Shown here: one piece after another, positions 7,544-15,667 of the stretch
Layout: every line of letters begins with the position of its first letter
How positions within the stretch are numbered: position 1 is the stretch's first letter
Program-made: the position numbers and the translations under genes
NCBI GenBank assembly: GCA_003562365.1
Contig: PWVB01000084.1
Span: 1-35,507, forward strand
DNA: 35,507 nt
Origin: Anaerolineae bacterium
GTDB taxonomy: Bacteria > Chloroflexota > Anaerolineae > B4-G1 > SLSP01
Direction: 5' to 3'
Notes under the pieces: generated by a model
Database searches by the model: none
What the model saw: only the letters and a program-made list of their open reading frames with translations
Told to the model about the DNA's origin: nothing

Positions 7544-8515
7544 ATGAGCCGTTACTTCCTGGGTGTCGATGTGGGAGGCACGAAGAGCCACGCTGTGGTG
7601 ACTGATGACCACGGGCGCGCCCTGGGATTCGGCCACGCTGGTGCCGGTAACTATGAGATGGTGGGCTGGGAGGGCTTGGAAGCGACACTCACGCTCATCA
7701 CTGAGGCTGCGTTGAGCGCGGCTGGGGTTGAGGTGGCGCAGCTGTCGGGCGCTGGGTTTGGCATTGCCGGATATGATTGGCCTGGTGAACGATCATCGCA
7801 CCTGCGGGCGATCGCGTCGCTAGGCCTGCAGTGCCCGCTGTCGTTGGTGAATGATACCATTATCGGTCTCGTGGCAGGGGCTCCGCTAGGGTGGGGGATT
7901 GGTGTAGTGGCGGGCACCGGGTGCAACTGCTGGGGTCGTGATAAAGATGGCAATACGGGTCGGGTCACTGGTGAGGGCCACCTTTTCGCCGAGTACGGAG
8001 GCGGCGGTGACCTGGTGACCGCGGCGGTGCAGGCGATCTCTTTGGCTTGGTCGCGGCGCGGGCCCGTTACTCGCCTGACCGATGCCCTCGTCGCTGAGCT
8101 TGGCGCTGTTGGAGTAGAGGATTTGCTGGAGGGTATTGTTCTGGGCCGCTACTTGCCCTCGTCAGAGGCTGCGCCACTGATCTTCGAGGTCGCGGCGCAG
8201 GGTGATGCCGTTGCGTTGGACATCGTCCGCTGGGCGGGTCGCGAGCTCGGCGGGTTGGTGGTTGGGGTGGCGCGTCAGCTGCATCTCGAGGCCCGTGCGT
8301 TTGACATCGTGCAGATCGGTAGCCTTTTCGATGGTAGCCCCCTTCTAGGGCAATCGCTTCTGGCGAAGGTTCGGGTCGTTGCACCAGAAGCCCGCGCCTT
8401 ACGCCTTCAGGCGCCGCCGGTGGTCGGCGCAGTGATGCTGGCGATGGAAGAGGGCGGTGTCGATTTCCACCCTCTGCGTGAGCAGCTGCTCCAGACCAGC
8501 GTGAAGCTCTCGTAG
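7544..8515 (+). CDS. BadF/BadG/BcrA/BcrD-type ATPase, N-acetylglucosamine-kinase-like
   Basis: A 323-residue member of the ASKHA (actin/hexokinase) superfamily. The phosphate-1 loop is LGVDVGGTKS (residues 6-15, Asp9), the likely catalytic Asp104 is in LVNDTIIGL, and the phosphate-2 loop is VVAGTGCNCWG (residues 121-131). A glycine-rich adenosine-type segment (YGGGGDL, 151-157) follows. This layout matches N-acetylglucosamine kinases rather than the radical-enzyme activators, which carry an Fe-S cysteine pair not seen in the corresponding position. It most likely phosphorylates an amino sugar or sugar with ATP in the cytoplasm. Sitting 24 nt behind the GH4 gene, it may either make the phosphoglycoside that GH4 cleaves or phosphorylate the sugar GH4 releases. 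GAGGTGAG precedes ATG 7544. Confidence 0.8.
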   Translation: MSRYFLGVDVGGTKSHAVVTDDHGRALGFGHAGAGNYEMVGWEGLEATLTLITEAALSAAGVEVAQLSGAGFGIAGYDWPGERSSHLRAIASLGLQCPLSLVNDTIIGLVAGAPLGWGIGVVAGTGCNCWGRDKDGNTGRVTGEGHLFAEYGGGGDLVTAAVQAISLAWSRRGPVTRLTDALVAELGAVGVEDLLEGIVLGRYLPSSEAAPLIFEVAAQGDAVALDIVRWAGRELGGLVVGVARQLHLEARAFDIVQIGSLFDGSPLLGQSLLAKVRVVAPEARALRLQAPPVVGAVMLAMEEGGVDFHPLREQLLQTSVKLS

Positions 8516-8610
8516 TAGACGGTATCGATGCCTGTGCTGCTACGCTGATGGAAGGCGGCAGCCTCTGTCGGCTGGTTGAGCGCAAGCCAGAGACTTGGAG
8601 ATCATCGCGT

Positions 8611-10629
8611 ATGGTTGAGACATCATCTTCATCGCCTCTGCAGGCTATCCTCAAACGCGGGGTTCTATCGGACACCGCAGCGTTGACGGTGATTGCGGCA
8701 CTGGTGGGACTCCTGACCGGCGGGGCTTCCATTGGCTTTGTCTGGTCGATACGTCTTCTGGAGCAGTATTTCACCGGTCTGCGTATCACTTGGCTTGTTC
8801 GCGCGCCGCTTCTGGTCCTGTTGATTCCCGCGTTGGGGGGGTTGGGCGCAGGCCTTCTCATCACTTACGTTGCTGAGGAGATGCGCTATGGGGGCATTCC
8901 TCCCGTGTTGCGCTCGGTCGCGCTTCACGGTTCGCGACTGCGGGCGCGCCTGATTTGGGCGAAGCCGCTGGCAACGGCGATCTGTATCGGCACCGGGGGA
9001 TCGGCTGGTAGAGTCGGACCGATTGTGCAGATCGGTGCGGCGCTGGGCTCCCACGTAGGCCAGCGTTTCCACCTTACCGATGAGCGGGTGCGCAACCTAG
9101 TGGCCTGTGGCGCGGCAGCGGGTATCGCCGCAACGTTTAACGCACCTATCGCCGGGGTCATCTTCGCTCTCGAGGTGATCACCGGTGAGTTTACGCAGGC
9201 CTTTCTATCGACGATTGTGATCTCCGCTGTCGTCGCCAGTATTGTAAGTCGCAGCGTGCTTGGTGCGGACGTGGCTTTCGCCGTGCCGGCCTATACTATG
9301 CGCCAGCCGCTGGAGATTATGTTTTTTGCGGTACTGGGTGTGCTGGCAGCGTTGCTTGCCTGGTCCTATATCACCACCTTTTACGCGAGCCGCGATTTGA
9401 CACAGCGACTGGTGGGTGTGCCAGCAGCGCTTCGTCCTGCGCTGGGTGGTCTCCTGTTGGGCCTTCTTGGGCTGGCGGTGCCCCAGATACTGGGCATGGG
9501 ATTTGGTCAGATTGGCCTGGCCCTTGATGGACGGCTGCCACTCTCTCTGATGGCGGTGCTCGTTGTTGCCAAGCTGTTGGCGACGGACCTAACGCTGGGT
9601 ACGGGGAGCTCAGGGGGGCTCTTCGCGCCGGCCCTGTTTATGGGGGCAATGCTGGGCGGCGCCTTTGGTGAGCTTCTGCACCAACTATGGCCCGCCGCTG
9701 CACTGGCACCTTCCGGTGCTTACGCCTTGGTGGGAATGGCGGCCGTCTTCGGGGCGGCGGCGCACGCGCCGCTAACAGCATTGCTGATCATTTTTGAGAT
9801 GTCTGGCAGTTACGGTTTGATCCTGCCGCTGATGATGGCTACGAGCATCAGCACCGTGGTGGCGCGTGCCTTACAGCGTGAGTCGATCTACACGTTGACG
9901 CTGGCTCGCGAGGGAGTCCATCGGGGGCTTGGGGAGGAGATGGACATACTGCAGAGCGTTCGCGTGGACGAGGTGATGACCCCAAACCCGGTGACGGTGC
10001 ATTTGCGGACCCGTCTGGAGGCGCTGGCAGCGCTGATTGACCGCACCCACCATCGTGGCTACCCGGTACTAGACGCCGATGGTGCCTTGGCTGGTATCGT
10101 TTCACACCGTGAACTGGTGACTGCCCAAGCTCGCTGGCGGGACTGGGCGCAGCACACCGTGGCTGAGGTCTACATTCCTGATCTAGTGGTGGCCTACACT
10201 GACGAATCCGTCTCCTTAGCCTTACAGCGGCTCGGCGTCTACGATGTGAGTCGACTGCCCGTAGTGGCACGTGAGAATCCCCGTCAACTACTGGGCGTGG
10301 TGCATCGCAGCGATATCGGCGCTGCTTACCAGCAGGCATTGGCGCAACGGGACGATCTGCGCCGAGCGGACCAGCGGAGACGCTTAGAGATGCAGGCTGC
10401 TGCTGATGTTGTTGAATTGATGGTGCCACCGGACTCTCCGGTAGCTGGAAAGCGCATTGGTGACACCTCCTGGCCTGCGGGCTGCTTGATTGTGGCGGTA
10501 CATCGGAGCGATGAGGTCCTGGTGGGGCGCGGTGAGGTGATCATCCGCCCAGGGGACCGGTTGACAGTTTACGCCCGGGATGACTGCCTGGAAGCACTCC
10601 GCCCGCTGATCGCTGGAGAGGACCGCTAG
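8611..10629 (+). CDS. CLC-family chloride channel/transporter with CBS pair and RCK-C domain
   Basis: A 672-residue protein. Residues about 20-440 are the CLC membrane domain, with RYGGIPPVL (92-100), GGSAGRVGPIVQIG (129-142), FNAPIAGVIFALEV (176-189) and TGSSGGLFAPALFMG (around 330-346). Residues about 453-570 hold two CBS domains (VDEVMTPNPVTV; VAEVYIPDLVVA), which usually bind adenine nucleotides, and about 600-672 a TrkA-C/RCK-C domain ending in RPGDRLTVYAR. Two positions are unusual. The external gating glutamate of the GREGP motif is Val135 (GTC 9013-9015), and the internal proton glutamate (second E of the IEE motif in E. coli CLC) is Val189. Both substitutions are associated with loss of proton coupling, so passive anion conduction is plausible. 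ATG 8611 is chosen over 8548 because TTGGAG precedes it. The gene ends on the minus-strand stop of the PHP gene. Confidence 0.88.
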   Translation: MVETSSSSPLQAILKRGVLSDTAALTVIAALVGLLTGGASIGFVWSIRLLEQYFTGLRITWLVRAPLLVLLIPALGGLGAGLLITYVAEEMRYGGIPPVLRSVALHGSRLRARLIWAKPLATAICIGTGGSAGRVGPIVQIGAALGSHVGQRFHLTDERVRNLVACGAAAGIAATFNAPIAGVIFALEVITGEFTQAFLSTIVISAVVASIVSRSVLGADVAFAVPAYTMRQPLEIMFFAVLGVLAALLAWSYITTFYASRDLTQRLVGVPAALRPALGGLLLGLLGLAVPQILGMGFGQIGLALDGRLPLSLMAVLVVAKLLATDLTLGTGSSGGLFAPALFMGAMLGGAFGELLHQLWPAAALAPSGAYALVGMAAVFGAAAHAPLTALLIIFEMSGSYGLILPLMMATSISTVVARALQRESIYTLTLAREGVHRGLGEEMDILQSVRVDEVMTPNPVTVHLRTRLEALAALIDRTHHRGYPVLDADGALAGIVSHRELVTAQARWRDWAQHTVAEVYIPDLVVAYTDESVSLALQRLGVYDVSRLPVVARENPRQLLGVVHRSDIGAAYQQALAQRDDLRRADQRRRLEMQAAADVVELMVPPDSPVAGKRIGDTSWPAGCLIVAVHRSDEVLVGRGEVIIRPGDRLTVYARDDCLEALRPLIAGEDR

Positions 10630-11312
10630 AAACTCGGGGGAGAGGGCTGAAGCTTAAGGCGTTGGCGGATGTGGGTCAATGCGGCGCCCGCCCAGCCTGG
10701 CGTCGCGGTCCGTTTCGGTGCATGGCACGAGTAACGGCCTTGGCGAAGAGCTTCTACCAACTCGCGGTCGTTCGCTGGTTGAGTGGCCAGTTGATTGTAG
10801 TAATCTCCGAGCCGATCGGTCTGGTGCGCGTCGGAATTGGCGAGCACTCGCAGTCCTAGATGAGAGGCCAGTTGGCGGATCTGGTCTTCGGCGGCAAGCG
10901 GCGTATTATGGGAATAGAGTTCGATGGCGTCCGGCGGGTGACGGGTGATGTCGATGCGCAAGGACGTTCTGTAGCGGAAGGGGTGGTTCAGTGCCAGGAA
11001 GCCCTCCCGTCTCCGAATGAAGCCATAGAGTTCGGGGTAGGTCCATCTCTGGTTCTGCAATTCGGGTGCCTGCAGACCTAGGACCAGCACGTGCTCTCCC
11101 TCCTCAAGCGAAATCTCGATACCGCCGAAGATGTGGAACGGGGCATATTGGGCGTTCAGTTCACAGAGTCTGGTTGGGGGCGCCAGCCGGTCGTGGTCGG
11201 TGAACACCAGGCCATCCAGACCGACGGCGATCGCCGCCTTGATCATCGCTTCTTCTGTGGCCTTGCCGCAGGCCGAGCGCTCACGCGTGTGAACGTGTAG
11301 GTCGAGTCTCAT
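10626..11312 (-). CDS. PHP-domain phosphoesterase
   Basis: A 228-residue single-domain PHP protein. Metal-ligand motifs appear in order: DLHVHT at residues 4-9, TDHDRL near 39-44, the glutamate of GGIEIS near 64-69, NHPFRY near 109-114, and NSDAH near 159-163. This set predicts a trinuclear metal site and hydrolysis of phosphate esters. Substrates in the family range from histidinol phosphate to nucleotides and DNA 3' phosphates, and nothing here chooses between them. AAAGGAA lies upstream of ATG 11312. It converges on the CLC gene, and the two stop codons share the tetranucleotide CTAG at 10626-10629. Confidence 0.85.
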   Translation of the reverse strand: MRLDLHVHTRERSACGKATEEAMIKAAIAVGLDGLVFTDHDRLAPPTRLCELNAQYAPFHIFGGIEISLEEGEHVLVLGLQAPELQNQRWTYPELYGFIRRREGFLALNHPFRYRTSLRIDITRHPPDAIELYSHNTPLAAEDQIRQLASHLGLRVLANSDAHQTDRLGDYYNQLATQPANDRELVEALRQGRYSCHAPKRTATPGWAGAALTHIRQRLKLQPSPPSF

Positions 11313-11508
11313 TGGTATTCCTTTGGGGTCTGAGCGTCCTCACAGTGCCGTTACGTCTTCTTCCGCTGATCGACGCGTCAGTCTACCGCGCTTTGGGGAG
11401 TCGGCAAGTCTAGGTTGCGTCAGCGATAGGTGTCCGGTGATCAGTCGGAACCTAGATCTCGCGGTGTGGTTCAGGTCTCTGTATCTTACGGTTTTCGGTC
11501 GTTCATTG

Positions 11509-11545
11509 TATAATGCTGAGGTGCCTCGAGGTCTGTCTCGAGCAC
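11509..11545 (+). promoter_or_regulatory. dinG -10 box and leader inverted repeat
   Basis: A perfect TATAAT at 11509-11514 predicts transcription from about 11521. No convincing -35 is visible. From 11521 to 11545 there is an inverted repeat, GTGCCTCGAG then GTCTGT then CTCGAGCAC, with one bulged C. It ends a few bases before the ribosome-binding site GGAAAGGA (11549-11555). It could be an operator at the start site or an RNA hairpin next to the ribosome-binding site. It does not match the LexA boxes known from E. coli or Bacillus. Confidence 0.5.
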
Positions 11546-11561
11546 TGTGGAAAGGACCTTC

Positions 11562-14489
11562 ATGGCCAAGCATTATGTTTCAATTGACTTGGAGACCACC
11601 GGCCTCGACGCGACGCGAGATGCAATCATCGAGATTGGCGCCGTGCGGTTTGACGAGGACCAGACACTGGCGCGGTTCTCGACATTTGTCAACCCGGAAC
11701 GCAGGATCCCACTCTTTATTACCGAGCTCACCGGTATTCGCGATGAGGACGTGATTGATGCCAGCGGTGTCCAGGAGGCTGCCTCAGAGCTCGCTCGGTT
11801 TGTGGGTGAGACACCGGTGGTTGGGCACAATGTAGGGTTTGACCTGGCCTTTCTACGGCGCCAACGGGTGCTATTGCACAACCCAGCCATTGACACCTTT
11901 GAGTTAGCGGGGATCCTGGTGCCGCACGCTAATCGATATAGTCTGGCCAACCTCGTCCGCGAGTTGGGCATCGACCTACCCGATCAGACACATCGCGCCC
12001 TTGATGACGCCGAGATGGCCCAGGCGCTCTTTGCCGTCCTGATGGAGCGAGCGATGCTGCTGTCGCAATCGACGTTGGAGGAGATAGTGCGGCTCGGACG
12101 CCGGGTGCGTTGGGACGGGACCGCCTTCTTCAGCGATGCACTCCACCAGCGCCGCCGCCGTGGCTTCCAGGGTGGGATCGGCGCCCAGCTTGCCGAGCGC
12201 AAGGGTGTAGATGCAGCCGGGCCGCTTTTCCTTGACGAGACGCTACAGGCACCCTTGACGCCGCGACGCGAGCTGCAGCCCATTGACCTAGTGGCGCTCA
12301 CTGCGGTCTTGGCGCCTGACGGTCCTATCGCTGAGGCCTATGCCGACTATGAGTATCGTGATCAGCAGGTTGAGATGTTGCAGGCTGTGGGGGCGGCTTT
12401 CAACCGCGGCGAGCATTTGCTGGTTGAGGCCGGTACCGGGACCGGCAAGTCGCTGGCCTATCTGATTCCTGCCATCGAGTGGGCGGTGCTTAACCGCCAG
12501 CGGGTGGTGATCTCTACCAACACCATTAACCTCCAGGAGCAACTTGCATACAAAGACCTCCCAAAGCTGGCGGAGGCCTTATATGAGTTCCGAGCCCAGG
12601 TGCTCAAGGGGCGTGTTCATTATCTCTGTCGTCAGCAGTTTGAGGCCCTGCGCCGTCGTGGCCCTATGAGCGATGATGAAATGCGGGTATTAGCCAAAAT
12701 ACTTGTCTGGCTACCGAATACCCTGGAGGGTGACGGCGATACGCTGTTTCTGCCCACTCCTAACGAGCGTCAGATTTGGCACACGCTGTCAGCGGCTAAC
12801 GAGGCCTGTGATCCGGATCGCTGCCGCTTCTTTCAGACTGACAGCTGCTTCTTCTACCGCGCTCGCGCTAAGGCCGAGAGTGCCCACTTGCTGATCGTCA
12901 ACCACGCATTGCTGCTCGCCGATGTCTTGACCCAGAATCGGGTGCTCCCAGAGTATGGAGTGCTGGTTGTGGACGAGGCGCACCACCTAGAAGGGGCTAC
13001 GACCGACTCGTTGCAGTTTCGCCTCAGTTGGGTCGATCTCTCTCGGGGATTCGGCGGCCTAATGCGGGGCGGGCGCGGCTTCCCGGGCCTAATTGATGAA
13101 ATCGCGGCAGCGTCCAACAGGCTACCGGCGCCCGCGAGCCAGCCGGTGCAGCAGCTACTTGTGAGTCTGCACGATGCGGCTGCACGGGTCGAGGGTGTTC
13201 TTGAGACGCTCTTCAATGAGCTGGACGGGCTGTTGCGGGCACAGGCAGGAGGTGGGGGGAGCTACGGCCCGTCTCTACGCGTGACCCCTGAGTTGCGCGA
13301 GCTGCCAGAGTGGAACAACCTGGCGCTGTGCTGGTCACAGGCCGCGCCGCATCTTGGCGTTTTGGTTGATGGCCTCGTCCGCTTGGTTGAGGGACTCAGC
13401 GATGCAGTGGATGTGGAGCTGCCGCAGCTGGCCCGGGCGCGGGCCCGTTTGCTGGGAATTACGCGCTTGCTAGAGCGCGTCCAGAACGAGCTGCAGCATT
13501 TCATTGTTGCCCCGCTGGAAAACGCGGTCTACTGGCTGGAGGCCCGGGGCCGCGGACCGCTAACCCTGAATGTCGTGCCTCTGGATATCGGTGCGCTGGT
13601 CCAAGAGCATCTGTTTTCCAAGAAGCGATCTACGATCCTGACATCGGCCACGCTGCGCATTGAGGGGAGTTTTGACTACTTGCGCGACCGGTTGGGGGTG
13701 ACTCCGGATGTGGCCGAGTTGGCGTTGGGGTCGCCTTTCGATTACCCTTCAGTCGCTTTACTCTATGTTGTTTCTGACATCCCTGAGCCTCGGACAACAG
13801 GCTACCAGAAAGCGGTGGATGAAACGCTGATCGATCTCTTCAAGGCAACCCAAGGCCGTGCCCTGGCACTCTTCACTTCGTATAGTCAGCTACGTGCTAC
13901 CACGCAGGCTATCACATCGCCGCTTGCCGAGGAGGGCATTACCGTCCTCGCTCAGGGTACCGGTACCTCGCGCGCTCAACTGCTAGAGAGCTTCCGCAAC
14001 GGAGAGCGGATCGTATTGCTTGGCACTCGTTCTTTTTGGGAGGGCATCGATGTTTCGGGCGAGGCACTTTCCTGTCTTGTGATTGTCAAACTGCCTTTTG
14101 ACGTTCCGAATGACCCGATCGTAGCAGCCCGAGCAGCAATGTATGCTGATCCATTCAACGACTATATGGTCCCGGAGGCCGTGCTGCGTTTCTTGCAGGG
14201 TTTCGGTCGTCTCATCCGCACCGCCGCGGATCAGGGTCTCGCTGTTGTACTGGACCGTCGCATATTGAGTAAGCGCTACGGACGACGGTTCATTGACTCC
14301 CTGCCGGATCCACGGCTCTATCAAGGGCGGCGGGCTGACTTGCCGATGATCGCCGAACACTGGCTGGCGGGTCAGACTCTTCCCTCGGCAGCGACGGCTA
14401 TGCTTTCCGATGACGAGTCATGGCTGCTCTCGCCGTCGGACGATGTCTCTGGCGATGATGAAGAGCCGTCGTGGTTCTGGGGAGCATAG
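11562..14489 (+). CDS. dinG: DinG/XPD-type DNA helicase fused to a DEDDh 3'-5' exonuclease
   Basis: A 975-residue protein. Residues 1-165 form an epsilon-like exonuclease with all five DEDDh residues visible: Asp9 and Glu11 (DLETTG), Asp94 (HNVGFD), His144 and Asp149 (HRALDD). The superfamily 2 helicase follows: Walker A AGTGTGKS (290-297), DEAH at 471-474, and late motifs including GTRSFWEGID and QGFGRLIRT. Cys356, Cys416, Cys421 and Cys429 are spaced like the four ligands of the [4Fe-4S] cluster in E. coli DinG/XPD, so a cluster is likely. The enzyme would unwind DNA 5'-3', including R-loops or structured ends, and trim 3' ends. ATG 11562 has GGAAAGGA at 6 nt; GTG 11547 has none. The next gene, plsX, starts 99 nt later. 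Confidence 0.92.
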   Translation: MAKHYVSIDLETTGLDATRDAIIEIGAVRFDEDQTLARFSTFVNPERRIPLFITELTGIRDEDVIDASGVQEAASELARFVGETPVVGHNVGFDLAFLRRQRVLLHNPAIDTFELAGILVPHANRYSLANLVRELGIDLPDQTHRALDDAEMAQALFAVLMERAMLLSQSTLEEIVRLGRRVRWDGTAFFSDALHQRRRRGFQGGIGAQLAERKGVDAAGPLFLDETLQAPLTPRRELQPIDLVALTAVLAPDGPIAEAYADYEYRDQQVEMLQAVGAAFNRGEHLLVEAGTGTGKSLAYLIPAIEWAVLNRQRVVISTNTINLQEQLAYKDLPKLAEALYEFRAQVLKGRVHYLCRQQFEALRRRGPMSDDEMRVLAKILVWLPNTLEGDGDTLFLPTPNERQIWHTLSAANEACDPDRCRFFQTDSCFFYRARAKAESAHLLIVNHALLLADVLTQNRVLPEYGVLVVDEAHHLEGATTDSLQFRLSWVDLSRGFGGLMRGGRGFPGLIDEIAAASNRLPAPASQPVQQLLVSLHDAAARVEGVLETLFNELDGLLRAQAGGGGSYGPSLRVTPELRELPEWNNLALCWSQAAPHLGVLVDGLVRLVEGLSDAVDVELPQLARARARLLGITRLLERVQNELQHFIVAPLENAVYWLEARGRGPLTLNVVPLDIGALVQEHLFSKKRSTILTSATLRIEGSFDYLRDRLGVTPDVAELALGSPFDYPSVALLYVVSDIPEPRTTGYQKAVDETLIDLFKATQGRALALFTSYSQLRATTQAITSPLAEEGITVLAQGTGTSRAQLLESFRNGERIVLLGTRSFWEGIDVSGEALSCLVIVKLPFDVPNDPIVAARAAMYADPFNDYMVPEAVLRFLQGFGRLIRTAADQGLAVVLDRRILSKRYGRRFIDSLPDPRLYQGRRADLPMIAEHWLAGQTLPSAATAMLSDDESWLLSPSDDVSGDDEEPSWFWGA

Positions 14490-14588
14490 AGGACGGAGCC
14501 GATCGGGGTGGGTGGTCGCGGGGAGCACTAGTGGTCTGTTCACCGCAAAGTCTGGTTAAGCGGGGCCTAGTTTTAAGAGGGGGAGGCG

Positions 14589-15617
14589 ATGCGCATTGTG
14601 GTTGATGCTTTTGGATCCGATAGCTGCCCTGGGCCCGATGTCGCGGGTGCGGTGCTGGCGGCCCGGGCTTGGGGTGACGAGATTGTCCTGGTGGGTCCGG
14701 AGGACCTGACACGGGACGAGCTGGCCAAGCACGACACCGCGGGGCTCAATATCCGGGTGGTCCACGCGCCCGAAGTGCTCACTATGGAAGACCATTCGGA
14801 TGCGGTGCGTCGTAAGGAAGCATCCTCGATTCGGGTGGGAATGCAGATGGTGCGCGATGGGAAGGCGGATGCCTTCGTGTCGGCCGGCAATACCATCGCC
14901 TGCCTGGCTGCGGCGATCTTCGACCTGCGCCGGATTCGAGGCATTCGCCGTCCGGCGCTCTGCACCGTCTACCCACTCACCTTTAAGCCGACCGTCTTCC
15001 TCGATATGGGCGCCACTGTCGATCCGACCCCTGAGATCCTTATGCAATTCGCACGGATGGGTGCCATCTATGCCGAGAGGGTGCTGGGTATTGCGGATCC
15101 CCGGGTAGGCCTGCTGGCTAACGGTGAGGAGGAGGAGAAGGGCACCCTGGTGCTGCGCGACGCCTTTGGTCTTCTTGATGAGAGCGGACGCTTAAACTTT
15201 GTCGGAAACGTAGAGCCCAAGGAGGCTGTCAAGGGCGCCGTCGACGTCTTGGTGACCGACGGCTTCACCGGTAACATCCACATCAAGACCGCCGAAGCCG
15301 TAGCGTCTTTCGTCAAGCGGCTGATCCAGCGTTACCTGTTTAGTCCTCTCTGGTCGAAGGTTGGGCTGGTGTTGCTGATACCGGGCCTGATTGTTGGGTT
15401 GCCCGGCTTGCTGCTTCTCGCACCTGGCCTGCGCCGCTTCGTCAAACGCCTAGACTATGCAGAGGTCGGTGGCGGGTTGTTGCTGGGTGTGAACGGTGTG
15501 GTGATCGTGGGCCACGGACGTTCAAACGCCAAGGCCGTGAAGCACGCTATTCTGCGGGCGCGCGAAGCCGTGGCCGCCGAGGTGGTGCCGTCGATCAAGG
15601 CAGGTCTAGGCGTATAG
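14589..15617 (+). CDS. plsX: Phosphate acyltransferase PlsX
   Basis: A 342-residue protein of normal PlsX length. It transfers an acyl chain from acyl-ACP to inorganic phosphate, making acyl-phosphate for PlsY in phospholipid synthesis at the inner face of the membrane. Recognisable family blocks are MRIVVDAFGSD (usually DAMGGD), HAPEVLTMEDH, the glycine loop VSAGNTIACLA, LDMGATVD, LLANGEEEEKGT, FVGNVEP, VLVTDGFTGNI, and near the end GGGLLLGVNGVVIVGHGRSNAKA. The last, plus a hydrophobic stretch around 255-280, matches the membrane-contact region. GAGGGGGAGG precedes ATG 14589. The usual partners (fabD, acpP, plsY) are absent nearby; a membrane protein of unknown role follows after 50 nt. Confidence 0.93.
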   Translation: MRIVVDAFGSDSCPGPDVAGAVLAARAWGDEIVLVGPEDLTRDELAKHDTAGLNIRVVHAPEVLTMEDHSDAVRRKEASSIRVGMQMVRDGKADAFVSAGNTIACLAAAIFDLRRIRGIRRPALCTVYPLTFKPTVFLDMGATVDPTPEILMQFARMGAIYAERVLGIADPRVGLLANGEEEEKGTLVLRDAFGLLDESGRLNFVGNVEPKEAVKGAVDVLVTDGFTGNIHIKTAEAVASFVKRLIQRYLFSPLWSKVGLVLLIPGLIVGLPGLLLLAPGLRRFVKRLDYAEVGGGLLLGVNGVVIVGHGRSNAKAVKHAILRAREAVAAEVVPSIKAGLGV

Positions 15618-15667
15618 GCAGGACGATCCCACGATAGCTGACGTGGGAGGTAGGTAGGGAGGGTGCT

